64,000 bases of DNA from Closterium sp. NIES-65 (GCA_948144175.1 CANXME010002160.1:310001-374000), one strand, 5' to 3'. Positions 54,071 through 64,000 are shown, counted from the stretch's first letter. The notes: a model not told the origin generated them from the sequence alone. Numbers and translations are program-made.

Positions 54071-57000
54071 ATGCAGCCCCAGCGACGCCGGCGTGAGTCC
54101 CTCACGCCCCAGCAGCTGCGTGAGTGGTACGCTGGTTGGGGCTGTAGGGGTGGCGACGCTACTCCTACTACCACTCCTACTACTTCTACTCGTGGTGGCG
54201 GCCAGATGCAGCTCCCGCGACCCTCTCGCGTGTCTCTCACGCCTCGCCAGCTTCGTGAGTGGTACGCTCAGAGTGGAGGGTCTCTCAGTGCTGTTCGCTG
54301 CTCTTACGTGATTCGCACTGGTACTCGGACTGGTCAGCCTTGTGGGACACGTAGTCATACACCGTCCCGCTGCTTCGCCCGTCTGAGCGACGCCTGGCGT
54401 ACCGTGTTTGGCGACGAGGCTGAGCTTCCCGACTGGGTGGAGTTGCTTAGGCAGAGGGTAGATATATATGCTCTTGACTATGATGCTATTCTCACTGCCA
54501 TGTATGCATTGCCTACTAGTGCTGACCGTGCCGGTCACCTGTGCGTCCCGCCTGACCCAGGTATAGGACCTGCTGCTCTAGCTACTGGTGAGGCTGCTGC
54601 TCTGGGTGCTAGTGAGTCTCCTGCTCCAGGTACAGGTGCGGCTGCTGCTCTAGGTGCTAGTGAGTCTGCTTCCTCAGGTGCGGGTGAGGCTGCGCTCTCA
54701 GGTACCGCGTTGGCTTCGGCCTCCCTCACCTTTACACTTGACTCTGGGGCTTCTCGCTCCTTCTTTCGGGATCGCACCACACTCACGCCGCTTGGTCGGC
54801 CGGTTGCAGTCTCCCTGGCTGACCCCTCTGGGGGTCCTGTCCTCGCTCACTTCTCCACTGTCCTCCCGTGTCCGGCTGCCCCCTCGGGCACCCTGTCTGG
54901 CCTGTACCTCGCCTCGTTCTCGACGAACTTGGTGAGTGGTGCAGACCTACAGGATGCGGGGGTTCACCAGTTCACTCCTGCGAGTCAGCGGGTGACCCAC
55001 TGCACGGACGCACGCACAGGCCGGCACCTGGCCACGTTCTCGCGTCGGCCGGGGTCGAGCCTCTACACCCTGACCACTGAGTCTCCTCCTGTTCCCGCGT
55101 CCGGTCAGGTAGCAGCGTCGGGTCAGGTGTTTGCTGCTGCGTCCAGGTCTGGTCCTGAGTCTGCCCCCTATTCGTGTCGCCTCCTGTCTCACGAGACTCT
55201 TCTGTGGCACCACCGTCTAGGCCACCCCTCCTTGCCCCGTCTTCGGGGCATGGCTTCCCGTGTCCTTGTCTCTGGTCTTCCCCAGTCTCTCCCTCCCCTT
55301 CCTTCGGGACCAGGACCTTCCTGTGTCCCCTGTGTCGAGGGGCGCCTCAGGGCTGCTCCTCACTCCTCCCAGTTTCCCCCGACAGAGGCTCCTCTGCAGA
55401 CGCTTCACATGGACGTGTGGGGCCCGGCCCCCGTCCGTGGGCAGGGTCACGAGCGCTACTTCCTGTTGGTGGTTGACGACTACTCGCGTTACACCTCAGT
55501 CTTCCCCTTGCGCAGCAAGGGTGCTGTCACTGAGGTGCTGATCGACTGGATCCGCGAGGCTCGTCTCCAGCTCAGGAGGAGCTTCGGCTCGGACTTTCCT
55601 GTTTTGCGTCTGCACTCTGACCGAGGTGGGGAGTTCTCCTCTCGCCTTCTGCGAGACTACTGTCGTGCACAGGGGATCCGCCAGACCTTTACGCTTCCGG
55701 ACTCTCCACAGCAAAATGGGATTGCTGAGCGCCGCATTGGCATGGTCATGGATGTCGCTCGTACGTCCATGATGCATGCGGCTGCCCCCCATTTTCTGTG
55801 GCCGTTTGCGGTTCGGTACGCGGCGCATCAGCTCAACCTTCACCCCAGGGTCTCTCGGCCCGCGATGTCCCCAGTGTTACTGTGGACGGGGAAGGTCGGC
55901 GATGCGTCTGCGTTCCGTGTCTGGGGATCTCGGGCGTTTGTCCGCGACTTGTCTGCGGACAAGCTGTCCCCCCGTGCTGCTCCCTGTGTCTTCCTTGGCT
56001 TCCCCCCTGACGCTCCAGGGTGGCAGTTCTACCACCCCTCCTCTCGTCGTGTTCTGTCCTCCCAGGACGTCACGTTCGACGAGTCAGTCCCCTTCTACCG
56101 CCTCTTCCCCTACCGTACTCCTTCCCTTCCCCCCCCACCGGACTTCCTGGTACCAGTTCCCCCCCCGGTAGACCCCCTCCCCCCTCAGGTTCCTGCCCCT
56201 TCGGGTGTGTCCCAGGTAGACACGGTCGAGCCAGTCGAGGTTGCTGCTGAGTCTGGTGCTGCTGCTGGGGGTGCTGAGCCTGGGGGTGCTGAGCCTGGGG
56301 GTGCGAGGCCGGGGGGTGCTGAGTCTGGGGGTGCTGAGCCGGGGGGTGCTGAGCCGGAGGGTGCTACGTCAGGAGCTGCTGAGCCTGGGGGTGCTGGGCC
56401 TGGAGGTGCGGAGCCTGCGCCTGCTGGACCTGGGGGCTCTCCGGTTCTTCCGTCTCGGCGGGAGCCGCTCTCTCCACAGGAGCTACGCGAGTGGTTTGCT
56501 CGCCGCTGGAGGCGTGCTGCTGGAGCTGGAGCTTCTTCGCCCGCTGCGGGTGCTGCCGGTCCCGGAGCTGCTGGGCCTGCGGGTCCTACTGGAGCTGGAG
56601 CTACTGAGCCTGGGGGTGCTGAGTCTGGAGCTGCTGAGCCTGGAGGTGCTGAGTCTGGAGCTGCTGAGCCTGGGGGTGCTACGTCTGGAGCTGCTGTGCC
56701 TGGGGGTGCTGAGTCTGGAGCTGCTGAGCCTGGGGTTTCTCCTGCTGCTGCGTCTCGCCGGGAGCCCCTCTCTCCACAGGAGCTGCGCGAGTGGTTTGCT
56801 CGCCGCTGGAGGAGTGCTGCTGGAGCTGGAGCTTCGTCGACCGTCGAGGGTGCTGGTGCTACCGGTCCCGGAGCTGCTGGGCCTGCGGGTCCTACTGGAG
56901 CTGGAGCTGCTGAGGGTGTTGGTGCTGAGACTACTGCTGTCTGTCCTGGCGGTGGTTCTGCTGCTGGTGCTGCTGGAGGTCCTGCCGTTGGAGGTGTTGG

Positions 57001-59308
57001 TGGCGCGGGTGCTGTCGCTGAGGGTGCTGGTGCTGTCCCTGCTGAGTCTGGAGCTGCCGCGCGGCCTCGGCCGTACTTCGTTCCGCTCCTACAGCAGGTT
57101 CTTGGTCTTTCTCCTTCGGTAGAGTGTCCACAGCCTGTCCAGTCGCAGTCACTGATGGAGCCTTCCTCTCCTCTGCCTGCTCCCTCTCCTTACACTGGTC
57201 CTACTGGAGGTCTTGCTGAGCGTCGTGAGCCTGCGTCTCGTCCCGCGTCGCCTGTTCGTGCTGCTCGCGCTAGTGGTCGCGGTTCGCGTCAGCGTCCTCC
57301 TCCTGTCCCTGGCACGCATCGGATGTCTCTGCGTCCGTCCACTGCTCCTCTGCGTGCCCCTTTGCCTTCTCCTCCTGAGTCCTCTCTTCCTGCGCTTGCC
57401 GACCCTGAGTCGGACTCTCTTCGCGCTGCCAGTCCTACTGTCACGCGTCTGCTTGCTACTGTCGTCACTGACCCCTCTTTTGAGTCCACTGCTGCGTCTG
57501 CTCTAGTCGCTCAGCTCGTTGACTTTGCTGCTCGCTGTCGTCTCGACTACGCTGCTGGTCTTGTTGCTGAGTCTGCGTCTGTCTGTCCTCCGTCCGTCGG
57601 GGGTGAGTGTGCTCTTGGCACGGACGTCCTAGAGGACAGACAGGAGGAGTTACAGTGTCTAGCGGCTGCTTCACCTCATCTCGCGTCTGTACTGCTTGCC
57701 CCTGAGGGAGATCCGGATGCACTAGACATCCCGACTCCGCGTTCTTACGCGGAGGCCGTAGAGGGTCCCTACTCCTCTCAGTGGCAGGCAGCTATGGATG
57801 CAGAGATGGCTTCCTGGAAGTCCACAGGCACCTACGTTGACGCAGTTCCCCCTCCTGGGGCGAACATCGTCAGTGGCATGTGGATCTTCCGGGTGAAGCG
57901 GCCGCCGGGCTCTCCACCTGTCTTCAAGGCGCGGTACGTTGCTCGTGGCTTCAGTCAGCGGCAGGGAGTTGACTACTTTCAGACCTTCTCTCCCACCCCA
58001 AAAAAGACCACTCTTCGGGTGCTGCTGCACATAGCCGCTCAGCGCGACTACGAGCTTCACTCTCTCGACTTCAGCACTGCGTTCCTGCAGGGTAGCCTGC
58101 ACGAGGAGATCTGGCTGCGCCGTCCACCTGGCTTCACTGGGACTTTCCCTCCTGGCACCCAGTGGAGCCTCCGACGGCCAGTCTACGGTCTCCGCCAGGC
58201 ACCGCGTGAGTGGCACGACACACTGAGGACTACGCTTGCGGCTCTTGGGTTTGCTCCTTCTACTGCTGACCCGTCGCTGTTTCTGCGCACCGACACTTCA
58301 CTGCCGCCGTTCTACATCCTCGTGTACGTCGACGACTTGGTCTTTGCCACAGCGGACACTGCTGGACTCGCCTACGTGAAGTCCGAACTGCTGAAGAGAC
58401 ACACGTGCACAGACCTGGGTGAACTGCGCAGCTACCTTGGCTTGCAGATCACTCGGGACAGAGCACGCCGCACCATTACCTTGACTCAGTCACACATGGT
58501 GCAGCAGGTCCTTCAGCGCTTCGGCTTCACGTACTCCTCGCCTCAGGCCACTCCTCTGCCTACTCGCCACTCACTCTCAGCTCTACCTTCGGATGAGTCC
58601 GTAGAGTCGAGTGGTCCGTATGCAGAGCTTGTTGGCTGCCTCATGTACCTGATGACCTGCACACGACCTGGCCTTGCATACCCTCTGAGCATTCTTGCAC
58701 GCTATGTTGCTCCTGGGAGACACAGACCAGAGCACATGGCTGCAGCGAAGAGGGTATTGCGCTACCTGTGCAGTACGTCGGGCATGGGGCTTGTGCTTGG
58801 AGGGCGGAGTCCAGTGGTCCTTACCGGCCACGCGGACGCTTCTTGGGCTGACGACCAGGCTACGCAGCGGTCGTCACAGGGTTACACCTTCAGCCTTGGT
58901 TCCGGCTCTGTCTCGTGGCGGTCTACTCGCTCGTCTTCGGTTCTCGGCTCCAGTTGTGAGGCTGAGATCTACGCCGGGGCCATGGCTGCACAGGAGCTTC
59001 GCTGGCTCACCTACCTGCTGACTGACCTTGGAGAGCCGCCTCGTTCTCCTCCAGTGCTGTACGTAGACAACAAGGCCATGCTGGCCTTGTGTCGAGAGCA
59101 GCGCTTGGAGCACAGAACGAAGCACATTGCTCTCCGCTACTTCCTTGCTCGTGAGCTGCAGCAGCGTGGTCAGTTGCGACTTGCGTACGTGGCCTCTGAG
59201 GCCAACACTGCTGATGTGTTCACCAAGGCACTCGCGCCTTGTGACCATCAGCGCTTTTGCACCCAGCTGGGTCTTGTACCTGTCTTGCCTCACTTGCTCT
59301 CCTCTTGA
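54071..59308 (+). CDS. Intact copia Pol polyprotein with truncated Gag (element K)
   Basis: About 1745 residues, ending TGA. Upstream in this frame is a stop at 54037-54039, so ATG 54071 (MQPQRRRRESL) is the first start. Order: two tandem LTP.QLREWYA motifs; zinc motif C-x13-C-x4-H-x4-C at about 77-101; protease DSGASRSFF at about 223; integrase zinc site HHRLGH..CVPC at about 380-425. Catalytic D (HMDVWGP), D (HSDRGGEF) and E (NGIAERRIG) lie at about 445, 514 and 552. The linker has two LSPQELREWFARRWR copies and EPGGAE repeats. RT YVDDLVFA is at about 1419, RNase H at the end. The capsid-like gag start (MATPSVLAFDAEG and about 330 residues) is absent, so particles would need Gag from another copy. 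Confidence 0.93.
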   Translation: MQPQRRRRESLTPQQLREWYAGWGCRGGDATPTTTPTTSTRGGGQMQLPRPSRVSLTPRQLREWYAQSGGSLSAVRCSYVIRTGTRTGQPCGTRSHTPSRCFARLSDAWRTVFGDEAELPDWVELLRQRVDIYALDYDAILTAMYALPTSADRAGHLCVPPDPGIGPAALATGEAAALGASESPAPGTGAAAALGASESASSGAGEAALSGTALASASLTFTLDSGASRSFFRDRTTLTPLGRPVAVSLADPSGGPVLAHFSTVLPCPAAPSGTLSGLYLASFSTNLVSGADLQDAGVHQFTPASQRVTHCTDARTGRHLATFSRRPGSSLYTLTTESPPVPASGQVAASGQVFAAASRSGPESAPYSCRLLSHETLLWHHRLGHPSLPRLRGMASRVLVSGLPQSLPPLPSGPGPSCVPCVEGRLRAAPHSSQFPPTEAPLQTLHMDVWGPAPVRGQGHERYFLLVVDDYSRYTSVFPLRSKGAVTEVLIDWIREARLQLRRSFGSDFPVLRLHSDRGGEFSSRLLRDYCRAQGIRQTFTLPDSPQQNGIAERRIGMVMDVARTSMMHAAAPHFLWPFAVRYAAHQLNLHPRVSRPAMSPVLLWTGKVGDASAFRVWGSRAFVRDLSADKLSPRAAPCVFLGFPPDAPGWQFYHPSSRRVLSSQDVTFDESVPFYRLFPYRTPSLPPPPDFLVPVPPPVDPLPPQVPAPSGVSQVDTVEPVEVAAESGAAAGGAEPGGAEPGGARPGGAESGGAEPGGAEPEGATSGAAEPGGAGPGGAEPAPAGPGGSPVLPSRREPLSPQELREWFARRWRRAAGAGASSPAAGAAGPGAAGPAGPTGAGATEPGGAESGAAEPGGAESGAAEPGGATSGAAVPGGAESGAAEPGVSPAAASRREPLSPQELREWFARRWRSAAGAGASSTVEGAGATGPGAAGPAGPTGAGAAEGVGAETTAVCPGGGSAAGAAGGPAVGGVGGAGAVAEGAGAVPAESGAAARPRPYFVPLLQQVLGLSPSVECPQPVQSQSLMEPSSPLPAPSPYTGPTGGLAERREPASRPASPVRAARASGRGSRQRPPPVPGTHRMSLRPSTAPLRAPLPSPPESSLPALADPESDSLRAASPTVTRLLATVVTDPSFESTAASALVAQLVDFAARCRLDYAAGLVAESASVCPPSVGGECALGTDVLEDRQEELQCLAAASPHLASVLLAPEGDPDALDIPTPRSYAEAVEGPYSSQWQAAMDAEMASWKSTGTYVDAVPPPGANIVSGMWIFRVKRPPGSPPVFKARYVARGFSQRQGVDYFQTFSPTPKKTTLRVLLHIAAQRDYELHSLDFSTAFLQGSLHEEIWLRRPPGFTGTFPPGTQWSLRRPVYGLRQAPREWHDTLRTTLAALGFAPSTADPSLFLRTDTSLPPFYILVYVDDLVFATADTAGLAYVKSELLKRHTCTDLGELRSYLGLQITRDRARRTITLTQSHMVQQVLQRFGFTYSSPQATPLPTRHSLSALPSDESVESSGPYAELVGCLMYLMTCTRPGLAYPLSILARYVAPGRHRPEHMAAAKRVLRYLCSTSGMGLVLGGRSPVVLTGHADASWADDQATQRSSQGYTFSLGSGSVSWRSTRSSSVLGSSCEAEIYAGAMAAQELRWLTYLLTDLGEPPRSPPVLYVDNKAMLALCREQRLEHRTKHIALRYFLARELQQRGQLRLAYVASEANTADVFTKALAPCDHQRFCTQLGLVPVLPHLLSS

Positions 59309-59514
59309 CTTCACTTGTACTGTGACATATATATATACCTGCTCTTGCTTGTCTAGTTTTATATATATGTCTGTACTCCTGCATGTGAACTGGCCTCTGG
59401 CCCTGCTCTTGTGCTCGGACTGTGTGGTGACTTTGTGATCCACCCTGAGCTTGCTTTGCTTTGCTTGACTGGTCTTGTGACCCCTTGTTCTCCCCCACTT
59501 TGCCTATGGGGGTG
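59309..59514 (+). promoter_or_regulatory. 3' non-coding region and polypurine tract (element K)
   Basis: TATATATATA at about 59325, GCATGTGAACTGGCC, the GGTCTTGTGACC hairpin and CCTATGGGGGTG next to the LTR. Confidence 0.65.
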
Positions 59515-59648
59515 TGTGAAACATTATATATGTTATGCTTGTGTAGGCTACAGTGGGTTAGCCTATAGGGGGTACACAATTCTAGGGTTTCCTACTTGTA
59601 CTCATTTTTCACTGCTAGTTCACCCATTCCTGTTCGCTTATTCTCACA
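59515..59648 (+). repeat. 3' LTR of element K
   Basis: 134 bp, one difference (fourth base, C to G) to the 5' LTR, which makes its start TGTGAAAC. Confidence 0.95.
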
Positions 59649-59653
59649 ATAGA

Positions 59654-61940
59654 CACGATGGTCAGCCGGAGATAGAGGGGTGGTGTCAGGCTCGTGATTA
59701 GGAGGAGGAGTGCAGAACGGAGTGGTGATGACTATGGGAGCGATGACGGTGGTGGTGACGGTGGTGGCGGATTAATGAGTCACCATTCTAGTAGTGGCGG
59801 GGAGAGACGGGAGAGACGGGAGACTTGGCGGAGGGGGGGGTCGCGAGGGAGGTGGTTTGGGTGGACTGGGAGGCGGCTTTGGCGGAGGAGATGGCGGCGG
59901 CGGATGATTGGCGGCGGGCTCGGCGGCTTGGGCGGTGGCGGCGGGGAAGGCGGTTACGGCGGAGGGGGCGGGCTGGAGGCGGCTTTGGCCGGGGGGATGG
60001 AGGCGGCGGTTTCGGCGGGCTGGGCGGGTTAGGGGGCGGCGACGGGGATGGCGAGGGGGTGGTGGGGGAGGCCTGGGGGGTGAGTGAATCGTGTCGGCTG
60101 TCTGAGTGACGTTGAGGCCGTGGAATTGGGTATCATCGTGATCGATAGTCACTTCGAGCTTTTCCTTGATGTTGCGCTCGAAGCGATCAAGCAGCTCGGC
60201 GTTGTCTTCGGTGTAGAACAAGTCGTCCACATAGGCAACGAGCAAGATGAAGTTATTGCGGGACTCAAGGCGGTACATCCCTTGGTCGTGGGCAAGCTGC
60301 TAGAAGTTGAGTTCGATTAGCACAGTGTGGAGGTAATGTTGCCACGGGCGCGCTGTCTGCGTAATCCCGTAAAGGGATTTCTGAAGGAGGCAGATGGTGT
60401 CGTCGTCCTCTTCGAAGGCGTGCAATTGTTCGACGTAAATTATCGCATCGACGATCGCGTAGAGGAATGCGTTTAACACGTCGATCTTGCGCAGAGGACG
60501 TTGATTCACGGTTGTGACGCAGAGGATGACCCGCACGGAGGTGTGACGACCGACAGGTGCGAACGTTTTGTCGTAGTCCAAAAATTGAGTTTGTTCAAAG
60601 CCGCGGACGACCCGTCGCGCCTTGTATTTATCGATGGCGCCATACGCAAGCGTTTTGATCCTGAAAACCCACTTCCCCTGTGAGATTTTTCCTCCCCTTT
60701 GCTTGTCGGCGTGGTACCAGCTTCCAGGTGCCACGCGTTTAGAGTGCAGCGACTTTTGCGACCATGGCTACTCTCCACTTCTCAGCATTGGGTCCGCTGA
60801 GAGCTTGGCGAACGGTGGTGGGCTCAACCAGCTGCTGGTTACCCCGTTTGGCGACGGGGAGGCTGAGGATGCGAATTTATGTGAGGTTGGATTCAGCTGC
60901 ATTTGTAACTTCGACCACGTCATCGTCAGTGCCAGGGACGTTGCGAACGGTATCGCGAGAAGAATCGCGAGCGGGGTCTTCCTCCATTGGAGAGTGCATT
61001 TCTGCACTTGCGTAATAACGTTGTACATGTACTGCTTCGTGCTGATCGGGGCCCGTTGGGAAAAATGTTGCTCTGCGGAACTCCTCCGTAACGGGTACAA
61101 AGGGTGCCTCGTCTTCATTTGGCTCGTCTGACTGCTCGCCTGCCGCGTCAACTTCGTCCTCGTCGCTAGCGTAGCTGTGATGTTCTTGGAGGATGTTTTC
61201 TGGTGCGTTTTGTGCAGTGCGGTGCTGTCAGTACAGTGGCACAGTCTGTCTTTCGTAGAAGATGCAATCACGTGATCGCGTGAGTTGGTAGGTGGCGAAG
61301 TCCAGAATTGTCCAAGCGTAGGATTCGGATTCGATTCCAAGGTGGATGCCTTAAAGCGGCGGCATACATAGTTTGTGGTATTTTTTGGGGTTATTTAGGA
61401 TGCACACCCAACGACGCACACTGATTTGCTTACGGAAAACCCTCTTCCATAATCAGTAGGTGCGAGCTGGTCAAACGGAACTGGCAAAATCCGCCAGTTT
61501 TGTGAAGATTTTCGGTTGAGAAACAACCCTCGGCGACTCCGCGATAACTTCGTGAGGTTGGGTTGGGGAGGGGATTGGCGAATTTGTGTAGCCAATCAAG
61601 AGCAGGGAAATTTCAGGCGGGGGTTGGGTTGAGAAACACACCTCGTCATCGAAGCTGAGGGCTACCTGGTTTTCAAGGGATAAACCAGAGGCCCTCCCGC
61701 AAGGTATGTAGACGACAGCTTTAACGGGCACGGTCTTCAAATTTTCCGGTCCGGACAGTGTGGGGGCGGTACTGTACCATACACCCAAAGACCCACAGCA
61801 TGCGTGTGTCGAGGTTTTTACGAGTCCACTTCTTGAATGGTGAGGTGTAGTTGGCCAGTGCTTTTGAAGAAAGCATGAAGTGCAGGCGAACTGCATGTGT
61901 AACACCGGAAGATTGAACCTTTTCTCTTTTCCTGCTCTGT
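59654..61940 (-). pseudogene. Remnant L, right part: copia RT and integrase C-terminal region
   Basis: Continues L past K. RT pieces: LVAYVDDLFYTEDNAEL near 60230, KSLYGITQTARPWQ near 60370, KWVFRIKTLAYGAIDKYKARRVVRGF near 60660. A Gly/Pro-coding G-rich expansion (about 59735-60075) breaks RT after VTQTADTIH. Left to right on the element the integrase tail reads HAVRLHFMLSSKALANY near 61880, WVFGCMVQYRPHTVRTGKFEDRAR near 61740, then (after a 0.36-kb insert) GIHLGIESESYAW near 61330 and an acidic spacer. Many stops; old. Confidence 0.75.
61352..61716. mobile_element. TTAA-flanked insert in L
   Basis: About 360 bp separate GKFEDRAR from GIHLGIE, codons that are adjacent in H-type integrases. 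TTAA stands at both joins (about 61350-61353 and 61713-61716). Termini AGCGGCGGCATACATAG and (inverted) AGCTGTCGTCTACATAC match at about 11 of 17. A non-autonomous TTAA-target transposon (piggyBac-like) is possible; a 3-bp TAA duplication (Harbinger-like) cannot be excluded. Confidence 0.45.
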
Positions 61941-63438
61941 TGCGAATGTCCACCGATGGATATATGTGGAATCCGACCACTCTTGACCCGTTATCACTTA
62001 ACGCCTCAACCAGGGTCTGCTGATCCCACCACGGATCTTAGCCGTTCAGTCCCTAATCTCCAGGGGGATCCCTCCCTGAGGGAATAGGCTTCAGCGTCTA
62101 TCTGGACCAGCACCGTCAGCTATTGTTAAGGTGCACACGGGGGAAGGTGGCAGAATCTCTTATATTATCAACGGGAGAATACAGAGTAGCAGCGGAAAGG
62201 GAACCATTGAATTGTTGATTTACCTAAGAATGACTCTACTCTTTGTACTTCCGGACCCGTCTATTCTAAGAGGCGGTTCTTCCATTCCCACATGCGGCTT
62301 GGCAACCGCATGTAACCTCCTTGCATCCTCGCTGCAGTTATTTGTATTCGGTTTGGCAACCATCTCCAACCTCCTGTCGCTTGGACTTCGTCGGTTGATC
62401 CTGTGTGCATCCGGACCAACTCGGTTCATGCCCACAATGATCCGAGCGGCTAGCAACCACAAGAAACCTTCAATGGCTTGGGAATATGATCCGTCACGGC
62501 AAGTCAATTGCCGTTACAGTTGTAACTCCCGCCGATTAGGATTCGACGTCCCGTCAAAATTACTTGGGAATCTTATGTGTTTCTTCAGGGTTGTTGGCGA
62601 ACGAGTAGAGAAGCTGCTCGTCGTACATCCCTTTGTCCCATCTGCAATAACCGGATGCTGGACGGCCCTCGTCGTCAAGTACGACTTCTCCTTCTTCGAC
62701 GCGATAGTAGGAAGGAATCGGCATCCATTTCCCACGGTCAGTGATATCTATCATTGATGTCTTGAATCCACATTTTTGCTCTTTTTCCCCAAGAGTCAGG
62801 TCCTTGAGGTCGAGCTGCTTCTCTTGAGTGGTCCGATGTAATGGACTGGGTTGGTCGACCTCCATAAGAACAAAAGTAGCCTTGGGAAATGGCAAGCTGG
62901 GTAGTTCTCAAAAGACTTGACGATGAAAGGAATTGGCGATGCAATTGAAGAATGACTTCTGGTCAGATATCTTCTCTTCTTATAGGACTCTGGCCTTCGG
63001 GCCGCTCTCCAGCTCCTGTTGGTGGAGAAGAAGTTTGCCCAAAGGTCGTTTGGAGGTTGCGGCTTGGGAAGTTGGTGCATGGCGGTTCGGACGGTTATGT
63101 CTCGTGGTAAGCATCGCTGGACAAGGGATGAAAGCCTTATCTTGGTGATTGTGATTCGGGGCAGTTACGCCTCGGGCTGGCAGATGAAGCGTTGTAGGGC
63201 GAGGGGTGACATCATGACCCTGTAGATGCTTTGTCGGTTAGTGAAATAACGGCTCAAGGCGGTTGCGCTTCAAGCTGGAAGATGAGGCGTTGCGGGATGG
63301 GTGAAATCCTAACCCCAGCGATGTCTTGTCGGTTTAATGATGGGCCAAGGGGTGATTCCCGTACCTTGTCTTCTCTTGAGGGTTGAGATGCTAGGCGAGG
63401 GGGGAAATCTGGCCTCTTAGAATTCCCTTGGGTGAAAT
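61941..63438. other. Orphan region without recognised gene
   Basis: About 1.5 kb of moderate GC. A minus-strand frame of about 110 codons (62560-62895) reads CGFKTSMIDITDRGKWMPIP and EEGEVVLDDEGRPASGYCRW; I do not recognise it. Two diverged copies of a roughly 100-bp segment with GATGAAGCGTTG and CTTTGTCGGTTA stand at about 63165-63340. GGCTTGGCAACCGCATGTAACCTC-like and GGTTTGGCAACCATCTCCAACCTC-like segments (62298 and 62350) form another short repeat. No TSD or LTR was found. Confidence 0.4.
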
Positions 63439-63569
63439 TGAGAAAACTGAAACGAGAATGATTGAACCATGAATGAACTGAGTACAAGTACTAACCCTAA
63501 TTGGGTTGTACCCCTTATGGGCTACCCCACTATGGCCTACACAATAAGCACAAGCTATATGTTCTCACA
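63439..63569 (-). repeat. 3' LTR of element M
   Basis: 131 bp with GTAGGCCATAGTGGGGTA and AATTAGGGTTAG blocks. Its left flank is orphan DNA (GAAAT at 63434-63438); the duplicate target would be beyond the window. Confidence 0.85.
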
Positions 63570-64000
63570 CACCCCCATAGGCAAAGTGCGGGAGAACAAG
63601 GGGTCATAAGACCAGTCAAGCAAAGTAAAGCAAAGCAACCTCAGGGTGGATCACAAAGTCACCACACATTCCAAGCACAAGTTCAAGGCCACAAGGCCAG
63701 TTCACATGCAGGAGTACATATATATAAAGGACTAGACAAGCAAGAACATGTGTATATATATGCAACAGTACAAGCAAGGTCAAGAGGTAAGTAAGTGAGG
63801 CAAGACAGGCACAAGACCCAGCTGCGTGCAGAAGCGCTGATGATCACAAGGCGCAAGTGCCTTGGTGAAGACATCAGCAGTGTGGCCACGTACGCAAGCC
63901 GCAACTGACCACGCTGCTGTAGCTCATGAGCAAGAAAGTAGCGAAGAGCAATGTGCTTTGTTCTGCGCTCCAGTCTCTGCTCTCGACACAAGGCCAGCAT
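63439..64000 (-). mobile_element. Element M: type 1 copia, 3' end, continues beyond window
   Basis: Minus strand: 3' LTR (63439-63569, 131 bp, TGTGAGAACATATAG to TTTTCTCA), polypurine tract GGGGGTG, TATA runs at 63718 and 63752, then the RNase H end from about 63787 to the edge. About 10 bp of the block coding ASEANTAD are deleted near 63890, shifting the frame; FLAHELQQRGQLRLAYVA and MLALCREQRLERRTKHIALRYF are readable. The remainder lies outside. Confidence 0.88.

Larger units (their letters stand above)
52614..59648 (+). mobile_element. Element K: recent copia lacking the gag capsid region
   Basis: 7035 bp, plus strand, 134-bp LTRs with one visible difference, TSD ATAGA (52609-52613 and 59649-59653), inserted in L between RT and RNase H. 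The pol frame is intact, but the first roughly 330 gag codons seen in F, G and I are missing. Confidence 0.95.

Noticed and set aside
63050-63180. Myb/SANT-like words RGKHRWTRDESLI on the plus strand
   Set aside because: Too short, not followed by the other helices, and in a duplicated non-coding-looking stretch.

Overview
This window looks like nuclear DNA from a streptophyte plant or alga with a large, repeat-rich genome. It holds one intron-containing, chloroplast-type gene surrounded by nested Ty1/copia LTR retrotransposons. I cannot name the species; a charophyte alga or a bryophyte-grade plant would fit the GC-rich exons and the very short LTRs. No rRNA, tRNA or CRISPR locus is visible.

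Three kinds of copia element are present. Type 1 (A, C, E, F, G, I, J, K, M) has LTRs of only about 100-134 bp. It carries a GC-rich tandem-repeat leader, a Gly-rich gag, and pol in the order protease, integrase, RT, RNase H. Type 2 (D/B, and a solo LTR at 50660-51068) has LTRs of about 409 bp. Type 3 (H, with 436-bp LTRs, and probably the old remnant L) is related to type 2. Target-site duplications (TSDs) fix the order of insertion.

Layout. Element D/B (minus strand) runs from beyond the left edge to 32658. It is broken by A (to 3434), C (5010-9271 and 16849 to about 19339), E (about 19340-23036) and G (24839-32292, TSD GATCG, inside D's own 5' LTR). F (9272-16848, TSD GGGCG) sits inside C and is the one fully intact gag-pol element. 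Next come 173 bp of host DNA and element H (32832-46244, TSD GATTT), whose gag is split by I (37873-45243, TSD CCTTC).

The only host gene found is at 46742-50034. It is a six-exon gene for a CbiQ/EcfT-type membrane protein, the plant ABCI12 family. Upstream lies a phased array of AGTTACC motifs. The 5' LTR of element J cuts its last codons and supplies the stop codon. A solo LTR follows. The copia remnant L (about 51280-61940) is interrupted by a hAT-like MITE, a TA-target MITE, element K (52614-59648, TSD ATAGA) and a TTAA-flanked insert. The right end is an orphan stretch and then the 3' end of element M (63439 to the edge).

F could supply all functions in cis. K has an intact pol but no capsid part of gag. 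I is two lesions away from intact. G has identical LTRs but many stops. Together they suggest a recently active family in which defective copies are mobilised by intact ones.
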